Shown: piece by piece, positions 1-8,269 of the stretch | Position numbering within the stretch: position 1 is the stretch's first letter | Layout: each line of letters begins with the position of its first letter | NCBI GenBank assembly: GCA_002733495.1 | Contig: NVVV01000005.1 | Coordinates: 1 to 64,000 of the forward strand | Source of the DNA: Robiginitomaculum sp. | GTDB lineage: Bacteria > Pseudomonadota > Alphaproteobacteria > Caulobacterales > Maricaulaceae | DNA: 64,000 nt | Direction: 5' to 3' | Position numbers and translations under genes: made by a program | Notes under the pieces: model-generated | What the model saw: the letters and a program-made list of their open reading frames with translations, nothing else | Told to the model about the DNA's origin: nothing | Database searches by the model: none

Positions 1-1
1 T

Positions 2-1285
2 GCATATAAGGGCGGCGAAAATGGTGATCTTGATAATACGAGTGTGGATCAATGGTTTGACACCATTACCAAAAAAATAAATGCCTTAAAGGAAATGGAA
101 AACCGGCTTAGCCAGGACTTGTCAGATGAGCTGAACATGCTGCGCACCAAAGCGGCGCGAGCACAGATGCAAACCATTCTGACCACTCTGTTGGCCCTGG
201 GTATTGTCCTGTCGCTTACCTTTTTGATTATTCGCAGCATCACCTCTTCGCTGTCTAATGTCACCAATGCCATGACTGAACTTGCGGAAGGAAATCTGGA
301 CGTAGAGCTGCCGCCTTTACGCAGGAATGAAATCGGTGAGATGATCAAATCGGTCTTGATTTTCAAGGATAATGCTATCAGGAAAATTGCTCTGGAAGCT
401 GAGCAGGCGGTGCAAAAACAACACGCCGAAGAAGAAAAAAGAGCTTTGATGACGAAAATGGCCGACGCGTTTGACGCTAGTGTTGGCAGCATTGTACAAA
501 GCGTTTCTTCAGCCTCAACAGAGTTGCAATCCACTGCGCATTCCATGAGCGGTATTGCGCAAAATACAAGTACCATGTCTGCCGCTGTCTCTGCGGCCTC
601 TGAAGAAGCCGCTTCCAATGTTCAGACCGTGGCGGCAGCAACCGAGGAAATGTCTCACTCGATTGCTGAAATCAATAATCAGGTGAGCCAGGCCTCCAGG
701 GCGGCCAGAGAAGCTGTGGCCGAGGTGGAAAGAACCGGGGCGCAAATGGAAAACCTGGCCGCAACGGCTGACAGTATTGGCGAGGTGGTTAAACTGATCT
801 CTGATATTGCTGAACAGACCAATTTGCTGGCACTTAATGCAACCATTGAATCGGCGCGTGCGGGCGAGGCAGGGCGCGGTTTCGCGGTCGTTGCCTCCGA
901 AGTGAAGCAATTGGCCAGCCAGACCGGCAAGGCCACCGAGGGGATTAGCGCCCAGGTGGCCGATATACAAAAGGCAACCAAAGAGGCAGTCAATTCGATG
1001 CGCAAAATTGGCAAATCTATCAAGGCCGTAGATGAAACCTCCACAATGATTGCCGATGCCATGGGCGAACAGGGGGCGGCAACGCAGGAAATCGCTCATA
1101 ATGTGCAGGAAGCGGCCACGGGTACTGAGGAAGTGAGTCGTAATATTATTGGCGTAAATCAAGCTTCGGAGGAATCCGGTGAGGCAGCTAGCGAAGTCAC
1201 ATCTGCAGCTGAAGAACTATCGCAACAGGCCGCTTTACTGAAAGGGGAAGTGGATAAATTTGTGGCAGGTATCCGTGCAGCCTGA
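2..1285 (+). CDS. Methyl-accepting chemotaxis protein (5' truncated by window edge)
   Basis: The reading frame is open from base 2 through the GTG at 44, so the true start lies outside the window. The N-terminal remnant ([16 protein letters not shown]) resembles the end of a NIT (nitrate/nitrite-sensing) helical sensor domain; this is a tentative reading. A single membrane segment follows ([20 protein letters not shown]), then a HAMP domain (around [19 protein letters not shown]). The long coiled-coil signalling domain carries the conserved hairpin tip [19 protein letters not shown], followed by [11 protein letters not shown]. The protein is therefore a membrane receptor that would signal through CheA/CheW. 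No che genes lie in the window. The C-terminus ends VAGIRAA without a CheR-docking pentapeptide. Confidence 0.93.
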   Translation, partial: AYKGGENGDLDNTSVDQWFDTITKKINALKEMENRLSQDLSDELNMLRTKAARAQMQTILTTLLALGIVLSLTFLIIRSITSSLSNVTNAMTELAEGNLDVELPPLRRNEIGEMIKSVLIFKDNAIRKIALEAEQAVQKQHAEEEKRALMTKMADAFDASVGSIVQSVSSASTELQSTAHSMSGIAQNTSTMSAAVSAASEEAASNVQTVAAATEEMSHSIAEINNQVSQASRAAREAVAEVERTGAQMENLAATADSIGEVVKLISDIAEQTNLLALNATIESARAGEAGRGFAVVASEVKQLASQTGKATEGISAQVADIQKATKEAVNSMRKIGKSIKAVDETSTMIADAMGEQGAATQEIAHNVQEAATGTEEVSRNIIGVNQASEESGEAASEVTSAAEELSQQAALLKGEVDKFVAGIRAA

Positions 1286-1334
1286 CGGTTTTACCTGAGC
1301 GTGAAGCTGGCTGCGACCTTTTGTCCATGAGGGT

Positions 1335-1348
1335 TTGACCCAGATCAA
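1335..1348 (+). promoter_or_regulatory. FNR/FixK-type operator TTGA-N6-TCAA
   Basis: TTGACCCAGATCAA matches the CRP/FNR-family consensus TTGAT-N4-ATCAA in both half sites except one base. Its centre (about 1341.5) is about 40-41 bases upstream of the start predicted from the TAGAAT box at 1370-1375, the usual class II activating position. It lies 63 bases before the porin start codon. Confidence 0.65.
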
Positions 1349-1369
1349 ATTTTTGTGATCACAGGGCGA

Positions 1370-1375
1370 TAGAAT
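1370..1375 (+). promoter_or_regulatory. Putative -10 element of the porin promoter
   Basis: TAGAAT, five of six to TATAAT, implies transcription from about base 1382. No good -35 hexamer is seen; the FNR-type box occupies that position, as expected for an activator-dependent promoter. A perfect palindrome TGTGATCACA (1354-1363) lies between the box and the -10. Confidence 0.45.
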
Positions 1376-1411
1376 GCAACCAGTATTCATTCACACACAG
1401 GAATTCAAGTT

Positions 1412-2659
1412 ATGCGCACCCCTTCAAAGTCTGGCCTTTTTGCCAGCATTGCATCACTCGCACTGATCGCAGCAGCACCGTCCTATGCTGAAGAGGCAAA
1501 TTCATTATCTGAAGCCTTTACCTTGGGCAAGGCTAGCCTGACCTTTCGTTATCGGGCTGAAAATGTTGACCAAACCGGCTTCGCACAGGATGCATTTGCA
1601 TCGACACTGCGCACCCGGTTAAAGTTTACCACGGCAACGTTTAAGGGCTTTTCTGGGGTGCTGGAATTTGACAATATTTCCAATGTTGGGGCGACGGCCT
1701 TTAACAGCACCGGCAATGGCAAAACCCGCTTTCCGGTGATTGCCGATCCGGAAATCACCGAAGTTAATCAGGCCTATCTGGCCTATACCGGGTTTGACAA
1801 AACCACGTTACTGGCTGGTCGTGTGGCGTTGAATATGAACAATCAACGCTTTGTCGGCACCGTGGGGTGGCGACAAAATGACCAGACCTGGGATATGACC
1901 GGGTTTATCAATACCTCCATTCCGGATCTGACCCTGACGGCGGCCTATGTTTGGAATGTAAACCGTATTGTTGGCTCCGATCATCCCTTTGGCGACTTGT
2001 CTACCAACACAGAAATTCTGGATGCAAAATATACCGGCCTGCCGATCGGTACGATCACCGCTTATGGCCTCATCATTGACCTTAATGATGCCCCGGTGTT
2101 TGGCCTTTCCAGCAAAACCTTTGGTGTGCGTCTGGATGGCAAACAGAAAATCGGTGATAGCGGAGTAAGTTTTCTTTATGTTGCTGAATACGCCAACCAG
2201 ACAGACAATGCGAATAACCCGACCGATTACAGCGCCAATTATCTCAGCCTGTCTGCCGGTTTGTCGGCCAATGGTCTGACCGGGAAAATCGGGCTTGAAA
2301 AGCTGGGGTCCGACAATGGCGGCACCGTTGCTTTTCAAACGCCGCTGGCCACCTTGCACAAATTTAACGGCTGGGCAGATAAATTTCTAAACACACCAGG
2401 CGGTGGTCTGGAAGATTTATTTGCTAGCCTGTCTTATAAAGTTCAGGGTGATGGACCAATGAAGGGCCTGAAGTTCGATGTGATTTATCACGACTTCTCG
2501 GCAGCAACCGGCGGCTCATACGGCGAAGAGATCGATCTGCAAGTTTCCAAGAAAATCAGCAAAAACTATTATGCAGGCCTGAAACTTGCCGATTACAATG
2601 CCAAGGGTTTTGCCACCGACACGCAGAAAATCTGGTTCACTCTTGGTGCCAATTTTTAG
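1412..2659 (+). CDS. Outer-membrane beta-barrel porin (alginate-export/OprD-like)
   Basis: 415 aa with a clear Sec signal peptide ending near APSYA|EE. The mature protein is rich in alternating amphipathic strands (for example SLTFRYRAENVDQ, GFSGVLEFDNIS) and ends in an aromatic residue (WFTLGANF), the usual signature for BAM-dependent insertion. The pattern near residues 40-100 (TLRTRLKFTTATFKGFSGVL) resembles alginate-export-type porins. The substrate cannot be deduced. RBS AGGA lies at about 1399. The gene appears monocistronic, with an FNR-type promoter upstream and a strong hairpin downstream, so the porin is probably induced under low oxygen; that last point is inference. Confidence 0.8.
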   Translation: MRTPSKSGLFASIASLALIAAAPSYAEEANSLSEAFTLGKASLTFRYRAENVDQTGFAQDAFASTLRTRLKFTTATFKGFSGVLEFDNISNVGATAFNSTGNGKTRFPVIADPEITEVNQAYLAYTGFDKTTLLAGRVALNMNNQRFVGTVGWRQNDQTWDMTGFINTSIPDLTLTAAYVWNVNRIVGSDHPFGDLSTNTEILDAKYTGLPIGTITAYGLIIDLNDAPVFGLSSKTFGVRLDGKQKIGDSGVSFLYVAEYANQTDNANNPTDYSANYLSLSAGLSANGLTGKIGLEKLGSDNGGTVAFQTPLATLHKFNGWADKFLNTPGGGLEDLFASLSYKVQGDGPMKGLKFDVIYHDFSAATGGSYGEEIDLQVSKKISKNYYAGLKLADYNAKGFATDTQKIWFTLGANF

Positions 2660-2676
2660 GGCCAGTGATGGTGACA

Positions 2677-2715
2677 AGAACAAAGAGAGCATCTTAATGG
2701 CGCTCTCTTTGTTCT
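2677..2715. terminator. Strong hairpin between convergent genes, likely bidirectional terminator
   Basis: AGAACAAAGAGAGC (2677-2690) pairs perfectly with GCTCTCTTTGTTCT (2702-2715) around an 11-base loop. It sits 18 bases past the porin stop and 41 bases from the end of the opposing VOC gene. The T-run after the stem is weak on the + strand, so termination is inferred from stem strength and position. Confidence 0.6.
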
Positions 2716-2755
2716 GCATTTGCTGATCACTACGCCGCAGTGCAGCTATCCGGTA

Positions 2756-3136
2756 TTATAGCGCCAACGCTTTTTGGGCTTCAGCCTCGTACTGCACTAT
2801 GATGGCCTGATTGCCTTCAGTATCTCTAAACGAAACCAGTTCGCCTACGGTTGGAATGGTATGGGGTGCGCCATTTATGCGGCCCCCGGCCTTCTTGATA
2901 GCAGCCATACTGGCAGACAAATCATCAACAGCGATTGAGCATTCAAAACCGTGCCGCCCTGGTACTGAGGGCCCGGTGCGCTTTTGCAACGCGCCATGCG
3001 TGCCAGCATTACGGATTAGATAAAATTCCGGTGGTCCCCAGGCCTCGAATTGCCAGTCAAAAACGCTTTCATAAAAGGCACGGGCGCGCTCCACATCCTC
3101 GGCGTCTATGGCAAAATGGGCGAGTTTATTTGGCAT
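2756..3136 (-). CDS. VOC-family (glyoxalase/bleomycin-resistance fold) protein
   Basis: 126 aa, the usual size of a single-domain vicinal-oxygen-chelate protein. The opening KLAHFAIDAEDVERARAFYE and the closing FRDTEGNQAIIVQ are the typical beta-alpha-beta ends of the fold. His7 and the Glu of the first strand pair are plausible metal ligands, but the substrate is unknown. The start ATG has a good RBS (AAGGAG, 8 bases upstream). It is transcribed divergently from polA with a 109-base intergenic space. Confidence 0.8.
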   Translation of the reverse strand: MPNKLAHFAIDAEDVERARAFYESVFDWQFEAWGPPEFYLIRNAGTHGALQKRTGPSVPGRHGFECSIAVDDLSASMAAIKKAGGRINGAPHTIPTVGELVSFRDTEGNQAIIVQYEAEAQKALAL

Positions 3137-3245
3137 GGGTGTTCTCCTTGCCTTACGTTATCAGAAAACCGCATGTCCAACAAAAGACATTGCATCACAG
3201 GACAAGCACGCCCATGATCCGCGCGCATAATCTGATGAGAGTTTC

Positions 3246-6029
3246 ATGGCCTTTTTACGTCCTCTAACGCCTGACAGTCACCTGGTTCTGGTGGATGGTT
3301 CTGGCTATATTTTTCGTGCCTATCATGCGTTGCCGCCCTTAACGCGCAGATCAGACGGCATGCCTATGGGTGCAGTGTCCGGTTATTGCAACATGTTGTG
3401 GAAGCTGATCGCGGATATGCGCGACGGCGAAAAGGCCACCCATCTGGCGGTAATTTTTGATGCCAAAGGGCCGACCTTTCGCAATGATATTTATGATCAG
3501 TACAAGGCGCACCGCCCGCCTGCGCCCGAAGACCTGGTGCCGCAATTCTCGCTAGTGCGCGAGGCGACGCGGGCCTTTGGCCTGCCCTCGGTCGAACTGG
3601 CAGGGTTTGAGGCCGATGACCTGATCGCCACCTATGCTCGCCATGCCGAAGGGGTTGGGGCCAACACCACGATCATCTCGTCCGACAAGGATTTGATGCA
3701 ATTGGTTTCCGATCGCATCAGCCTGTATGACACCATGAAATCGCGCCGCCTTGGCCCGGCAGAAGTGATGGAAAAGTTTGGCGTTGGTCCGGACAAAGTG
3801 ATCGAGGTACAGGCGTTGGCGGGGGACAGCGCCGATAATGTGCCGGGTGTGCCGGGCATTGGGGTAAAAACCGCCGCCCTGCTGATCAATGAATATGGCT
3901 CGCTGGATGAGCTGCTGGCGCGTGCTGGCGAGATCAAACAAAACAAGCGCCGCGAAAACCTGATCGAGTTTGCCGATCTGGCCCGTGTCAGCCGAGAACT
4001 GGTCACATTGCGCACCGATGTGCCGATGCCGGAAGACCCCGAAGAGTTTGGCAGTGAGGAGCCGAAGCCAGCCCCGCTGATTTCCTTTTTGGAGGAAATG
4101 GAATTTGCCACCTTTACCCGCAAGGTTCGCCAGATGCTGTGCACCGATGGCGAGCATGACGAGGCAAGCGCCGCCGCAGATGCCAGTGAAATTGACCGCT
4201 CCGCCTATGTCTGTGTGCAGGATATAGACACGCTAAAAGACTGGGTGGCGCTCGCCAAGGCCGCACGCGTGGTGGCGGTGGATACCGAGACCGATGCACT
4301 ATCCGCCACTGCCGCCGGTCTGGTGGGGATCTCGCTGGCCATAAGTCCGGGCGAAGCGTGTTATATTCCGCTTAGCCACGGCGCGGCAGGTGATTTGCTC
4401 AGCACTACTCCGGACCAAATCCCTATGGATGAGGCGATCGCCATTCTCAAACCATTGCTGGAGGATCCGGCTATTCTGAAAATCGGCCAGAATATCAAAT
4501 ATGATCTGGGCGTATTGCATCGCTATGGCATTGATATTACGTCCTTTGATGACACCATGTTGCTGTCTTATGTCGAGGATGGCACCCTGCATGGGCACGG
4601 CATGGACGAGCTATCCAAGCTGCATCTGGGCCATGCCCCCGTACCATTCAAAGAGGTCGCCGGGGTGGGCAAAGCCCAAATCAGTTTTGATCAGATTGAC
4701 CTGAAACCGGCTACCGAATATGCCGCCGAAGATGCAGATGTCACGTTAAGGCTCTGGCAAATTCTCAAACCGCGCCTGACCAGCACCAAAATGCACACGG
4801 TGTACGAGACACTCGAGCGGCCCATGCCCCAGGTGCTTTCCACCATGGAGCTTCATGGTGTGAAGGTGGATCGAACGGCGCTTGGCACATTGTCGGGCGA
4901 TTTTGGCCAGCGCATGGCGCAATTCGAGGGTCAGGCAAAACGCCTCGCCGGGCGTTCGTTTAATCTCTCTTCTCCCAAGCAATTGGGGGAGATTTTGTTT
5001 GATGAACAGGGCCTGCCCGGCGGTAAACGAACTAAAACCGGGGCGTGGAAAACCGACGCCAAAGTGCTGGACGAGCTGGCCGCAGCGGGGCATGAATTGC
5101 CGCAAGTTTTGCTAAAGTGGCGGCAATTACAAAAGCTTAAATCCACCTATACCGACGCGCTGGCCAAGGCGATCAACCCTAAAACTGGCCGCGTGCATAC
5201 CTCCTTTATGCTGGCCTCCACCTCGACGGGGCGGCTGTCTTCGTCTGATCCCAATTTGATGAATATCCCGATCCGCACCGAAGAGGGGCGCAAAATCCGC
5301 TCGGCCTTTATTGCCGAACCCGGCTATCTGCTACTCAGTGCCGATTACTCCCAGATCGAATTGCGCGTGCTGGCCCATATTGCGCGCCTTGATACTCTGC
5401 AAGAGGCCTTTGCCAATGGGGTGGACATTCACGCGATGACTGCCTCCGAAATGTTTGGCGTGGCCGTAGAAGGCATGGACCCTATGGTGCGCCGCCAGGC
5501 CAAGGCGATTAATTTTGGCATTATTTATGGCATTTCCGCCTTTGGCCTGGCCAATCAATTGGGCATAGGGCGCAGTGAGGCGGCGGCCTATATCAAGGCC
5601 TATTTTGAAAAATTCCCCGGTATTGCCGAATATATGGAGGCCGCCAAGGCCGAAGCCCGCGAAGCCGGTTTCGTCAAAACCCTCTTTGGCCGCCATTGCA
5701 CTGTGCCCGGCATTAACGACAAAAACCCGGCCCGGCGTGCCTTTGCCGAGCGACAGGCCATCAATGCGCCCATTCAAGGCTCTGCCGCCGATATTATGCG
5801 CCGCGCCATGATCCGCATGCCGGACGCGCTGGCAAACTCTGGCCTTGATGCGCGGATGTTGTTGCAAGTGCACGATGAATTGGTGTTCGAAGTGCGCGAG
5901 GATCAGGCCGACGATCTGGCGGCCCTGGCAGGCGATATTATGCAAAATGCCTGCGCCCCGACGCTGGAACTCTCCGTCCCGCTGGTGGTGGATAGCGGCG
6001 CCGGTCTAAACTGGGACGTCGCGCATTAG
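3246..6029 (+). CDS. polA: DNA polymerase I
   Basis: 927 aa, full length for the family. An N-terminal 5'-3' flap nuclease (residues ~1-290, beginning LVLVDGSGYIFRAYHALPPL, with GDSADNVPGVPGIG near 200) is followed by a 3'-5' proofreading domain whose first acidic motif is intact (VAVDTETDAL, about residue 345). The family-A polymerase domain carries motif A (SADYSQIELRVLAHI, ~698), motif B (RRQAKAINFGIIYG, ~748) and motif C (QVHDELVFE, ~874). The enzyme fills gaps after Okazaki-primer removal and excision repair. All catalytic residues seem present, so proofreading should be active, unlike in Thermus-type enzymes. It stands alone; the next gene on the same strand is 3 kb away. Confidence 0.99.
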   Translation: MAFLRPLTPDSHLVLVDGSGYIFRAYHALPPLTRRSDGMPMGAVSGYCNMLWKLIADMRDGEKATHLAVIFDAKGPTFRNDIYDQYKAHRPPAPEDLVPQFSLVREATRAFGLPSVELAGFEADDLIATYARHAEGVGANTTIISSDKDLMQLVSDRISLYDTMKSRRLGPAEVMEKFGVGPDKVIEVQALAGDSADNVPGVPGIGVKTAALLINEYGSLDELLARAGEIKQNKRRENLIEFADLARVSRELVTLRTDVPMPEDPEEFGSEEPKPAPLISFLEEMEFATFTRKVRQMLCTDGEHDEASAAADASEIDRSAYVCVQDIDTLKDWVALAKAARVVAVDTETDALSATAAGLVGISLAISPGEACYIPLSHGAAGDLLSTTPDQIPMDEAIAILKPLLEDPAILKIGQNIKYDLGVLHRYGIDITSFDDTMLLSYVEDGTLHGHGMDELSKLHLGHAPVPFKEVAGVGKAQISFDQIDLKPATEYAAEDADVTLRLWQILKPRLTSTKMHTVYETLERPMPQVLSTMELHGVKVDRTALGTLSGDFGQRMAQFEGQAKRLAGRSFNLSSPKQLGEILFDEQGLPGGKRTKTGAWKTDAKVLDELAAAGHELPQVLLKWRQLQKLKSTYTDALAKAINPKTGRVHTSFMLASTSTGRLSSSDPNLMNIPIRTEEGRKIRSAFIAEPGYLLLSADYSQIELRVLAHIARLDTLQEAFANGVDIHAMTASEMFGVAVEGMDPMVRRQAKAINFGIIYGISAFGLANQLGIGRSEAAAYIKAYFEKFPGIAEYMEAAKAEAREAGFVKTLFGRHCTVPGINDKNPARRAFAERQAINAPIQGSAADIMRRAMIRMPDALANSGLDARMLLQVHDELVFEVREDQADDLAALAGDIMQNACAPTLELSVPLVVDSGAGLNWDVAH

Positions 6030-6093
6030 GGGAGCGCTACGCACCTCAGAGACTGTCCCGGCGCAGGTCGGGAATGAGGTGGTTTGCCTTGCC

Positions 6094-6183
6094 GTGTCAT
6101 CCCGGAAAGGCGCTAGCCTTATCCGGGGCCTATCGTGATATGGTTGATGCTTTATGGATCCCGGATCAAGTCCGGGATGACAC
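6094..6183. repeat. Small inverted-repeat element, type A
   Basis: GTGTCATCCCGGA (6094-6106) and its exact reverse complement (6171-6183) bound a 90-base element. A nested hairpin CCCGGA-TCAAG-TCCGGG lies at the right end. It is the first of several unrelated small hairpin elements packed between polA and rnpB. No coding capacity. It resembles a REP/MITE-like non-autonomous element. Confidence 0.75.
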
Positions 6184-6225
6184 GTTTGTATGAGTGTTTT
6201 CCTTGCTATCCTCAAACCTCACCAC

Positions 6226-6320
6226 CTCGTCGTCCTCCGGCTTGACCGGAGGATCTATACTGCATTGCCGTGCTGTAGCATTTCATCATGGACCCTCCGA
6301 TTAAGTCGGAGGGTGACGAA
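6226..6320. repeat. Small inverted-repeat element, type B (copy 1)
   Basis: The left end CGTCGTCCTCCGGCTTGACC forms a hairpin with CCGGAGGA, and the right end is CCCTCCGATTAAGTCGGAGG followed by GTGACGAA. The two hairpin arms are roughly inverted relative to each other around a ~35-base centre. A second copy of the family lies at 35721-35812. Confidence 0.75.
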
Positions 6321-6351
6321 GAAAAGACGTAGCTCAGAGTGAGCGTTTCCC

Positions 6352-6425
6352 CACGTCATACCGGCAAAAGCCGGTATCCAGAACAGAGTCACCACGGGAC
6401 GCCGGCCTGCGCCGGGGTGACAAGA
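6352..6425. repeat. Small double-hairpin element, type C
   Basis: A perfect 8-base stem ATACCGGC-AAAA-GCCGGTAT (6358-6377) is followed by a second hairpin CCGGCCTGCGCCGG near 6402-6416. The flanks CGTCAT and GTGAC are partly inverted copies of each other. It has the same general architecture as types A and B but a different sequence. Confidence 0.65.
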
Positions 6426-6470
6426 AAAGGCCTAAATATCAATGCAACGGCAGCATTCAATCAGGATCTT

Positions 6471-6577
6471 TCCTCTCCTTTGGGGAGAGGAATTAGGTGA
6501 GGGGGTTGGGCTTTCGTAAGCATTTGACTTCCCGATTCACTATCCCCTCATCCCAACCTTCTCCCCAAAGGAGAAGG
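6471..6577. repeat. Small inverted-repeat element, type D
   Basis: The left arm (TCTCCTTTGGGGAGAGG, near 6474-6490, then AGGTGAGGGGGTTGGG) is an imperfect inverted copy of the right arm (CCCCTCATCCCAACC at 6544-6558, then TTCTCCCCAAAGGAGAAGG). Each arm also holds its own CTCC..GGAG hairpin. About 107 bases, no ORF of its own. Confidence 0.65.
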
Positions 6578-6586
6578 CGTGCACCC

Positions 6587-6729
6587 GTGCTCAAGTCGCC
6601 GATAGGCGATAGCACAGGAAAAGCAGCCTTGAGCGCGTCTCATGTGAGCGCGAACCTTCCTGGGTTGGCAAGGGCGACTGCCCGTCGGCAATGGTTTGCC
6701 GCCCCGTCGGAGGCGTGCGCAAAGCGCAC
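6587..6729. repeat. GC-rich nested hairpin segment next to rnpB, unclassified
   Basis: GTGCT..AGCAC (6587-6591, 6611-6615) encloses TCGCC-GATA-GGCGA. GCTCAAG (6589-6595) also pairs with CTTGAGC (6628-6634). Further on, GTGCGC-AAA-GCGCAC (6715-6729) makes a hairpin. It lies downstream of the 3' end of rnpB. No protein of recognisable character is encoded on either strand. Confidence 0.45.
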
Positions 6730-6748
6730 TGCCGCGAGATAGAAAAAA

Positions 6749-7119
6749 GGCCAGATGACGTGTAAGCCGGGTTCTGTATCCTTCGACGCAAGCGTCAAAG
6801 GCGACGATCATTCCTCTGGGATGCCTGTTACCAGACACCTCGCGCGACCGACCCGGATGACGGCGCAAAGACATGCCATGTGTCATCCCTATTTGGTCTT
6901 GCTTCGGGTGGGGCTTGCCGTGCCCTTCACATTGCTGCAAAGGCGGTGCGCTCTTACCGCACCCTTTCATCCTTACCATATCAGACGATATGGCGGTTTG
7001 CTTTCTGTGGCGCTTTCCCTGAAATCGCTTTCGCCGGGCGTTACCCGGCACCCTGTCTTCGTGAAGCCCGGACTTTCCTCGGCACGTTGCCGCACCGCGA
7101 CCGCCCTGTCATCTGGCCC
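6749..7119 (-). ncRNA. rnpB: RNase P RNA (class A)
   Basis: Read on the minus strand, the 5' region contains GAGGAAAGTCCGGGCTTC, the universal CR I motif, after GTCGCGGTGCGGCAACG. The 3' end contains ATACAGAACCCGGCTTAC, the universal 3' motif. The outer ends GGCCAGATGAC (at 7119) and GTCATCTGGCC (at 6749) are exactly complementary and form helix P1, which fixes the boundaries at about 371 nt. A T6 run follows P1 directly (minus strand, 6748-6743) and should terminate transcription. The RNA is the catalytic subunit that removes tRNA 5' leaders. No rnpA is in the window. Confidence 0.96.
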
Positions 7120-7125
7120 GGGGCG

Positions 7126-7154
7126 TAGAAAGGCGTTTTTAACCGTGCCGTCAA
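7126..7154 (-). promoter_or_regulatory. Putative rnpB promoter
   Basis: On the minus strand TTGACG (7154-7149) is followed after 17 bases by TTTCTA (7131-7126), about 7 bases before the P1 start of rnpB. The -35 matches well and the -10 is weak. The -35 overlaps the last codons of the upstream amidase gene. Confidence 0.45.
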
Positions 7155-7822
7155 GGGGAGGGGATCATCTGCGCCAGTGTATGGGCCAGCGCGCGGGTTT
7201 GTGCATCGGCTTTGCCACTAAGGTTTTGCGGGCTATAGCGGCGTTGAAAGGCGGTGATGATGTCGGTTTTATTTGCCAGATCAAGGCCATAGCCAATATG
7301 GGCCAGATCATCAAAAAAGCTTTCCTCTGGCGGGGCCTCGGCTGGTGTGGGCCAAAGGCCGATACCTTCGCCGGCTAGCCTCTGCCAGTCAAAGCGCTCG
7401 CCGGGGTCTTGCTTTCGCGTAGGCGCAATGTCGGAATGGCCGACAATATTGTGCGGGGCGATATTATGGCGCGCAATAATGCCCTGACAGAGCGGGATAA
7501 GGGCCTGCATCTGCGCCTCTGGGAAATCGGGAAGGCCAAAATCATGGCCGCCATTAACAATCTCTATGCCGATCGAGGCGCTGTTTAAATCGGTAAGGCC
7601 GCGCCAGAAACTGACCCCGGCATGCCAGGCGCGGCGGTGTTCTTCGACCAGTTTCAAAAGCCGCCCGTCTTCTTCGAGCACATAATGCGCAGAAACCTTT
7701 GCCGCTGGGTCACGCAGGCGATCCAGTGCTGCCTGGCCAGTTTCCATGCCAGTATAATGCAAGACCAGCATGGTGAGCGGCAAAGCGCGGTCATTCTGGT
7801 TTGGTGATGGGGCGTCGATCAT
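7151..7822 (-). CDS. N-acetylmuramoyl-L-alanine amidase, AmpD/AmiD type
   Basis: About 223 aa from the ATG at 7822 (the frame also offers a TTG one codon earlier). The Amidase_2 domain shows the zinc ligands in LVLHYTGM (~residue 22) and GHSDIAPTRKQDPG (~residues 130-143), with HAGVSFWRG and SIGIEIVNGG between them. A C-terminal ~60-residue helical extension (DDLAHIGYGLDL...ITAFQRRY) looks like a peptidoglycan-binding PGB-1-type module. The enzyme cleaves the amide between MurNAc/anhydroMurNAc and the stem peptide in cell-wall recycling. No convincing signal peptide is seen, favouring a cytoplasmic AmpD-like role. Confidence 0.9.
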   Translation of the reverse strand: MIDAPSPNQNDRALPLTMLVLHYTGMETGQAALDRLRDPAAKVSAHYVLEEDGRLLKLVEEHRRAWHAGVSFWRGLTDLNSASIGIEIVNGGHDFGLPDFPEAQMQALIPLCQGIIARHNIAPHNIVGHSDIAPTRKQDPGERFDWQRLAGEGIGLWPTPAEAPPEESFFDDLAHIGYGLDLANKTDIITAFQRRYSPQNLSGKADAQTRALAHTLAQMIPSP

Positions 7823-7840
7823 CAATGGGGTTGGGGTGCC

Positions 7841-8161
7841 TTAGCGTGAGCCAAAAGGCCCGATGCCATCCACGGTCCAGCCATGGGGTCCACGATGGGC
7901 GTTCAGAGTATTGCCATCGCCGGGTGTACCCTTGCGATTGCGCCGGGATCCGGCAATGCGAAAAATCAGCCAGACCAGCGCCAGCGTGCCGGCGATGATA
8001 AAAATGCCCGCCAATGCGGCCAGCGCAAAGAAAAACGCTGCCATAGCCGCAAGGGCCGCCATGACCACCGCGCCAATCCACAGCGCACTGCTGCGCAGGC
8101 GGTTCATCAGCCGGGATAGTAAGCCTTGCGGCCCGTTCAGTTCAGGTTTTGCCGTAGTCAT
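7841..8161 (-). CDS. Small two-helix membrane protein, function unknown
   Basis: 106 aa from the ATG at 8161, preferred because GGAGA lies six bases upstream; an in-frame ATG at 8173 has no better RBS. Two hydrophobic stretches (SALWIGAVVMAALAAMAAFF and GIFIIAGTLALVWLIFRIAG) form a helical hairpin, followed by a basic, polar tail (RNRKGTPGDGN). It is not recognised as a named family. It is co-oriented between the djlA-like gene and the amidase, 15-20 bases before the latter, so probably co-transcribed with it. Confidence 0.6.
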   Translation of the reverse strand: MTTAKPELNGPQGLLSRLMNRLRSSALWIGAVVMAALAAMAAFFFALAALAGIFIIAGTLALVWLIFRIAGSRRNRKGTPGDGNTLNAHRGPHGWTVDGIGPFGSR

Positions 8162-8269
8162 GGCATTCTCCATACGTCAGTGCCCCCCAAGGCAAGACGA
8201 CTTACCTTATCTTGGCATGAAACGCGCCAAGGTCAATGCACAGTGTTGTTACTAAATGCAGACACAGCC

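Noticed and set aside
6548-7378. Several 60-200-codon frames around the repeat block and rnpB
   Set aside because: They cover structured RNA (rnpB) and hairpin repeats; no RBS and no protein-like composition. The RNA motifs explain the sequence.
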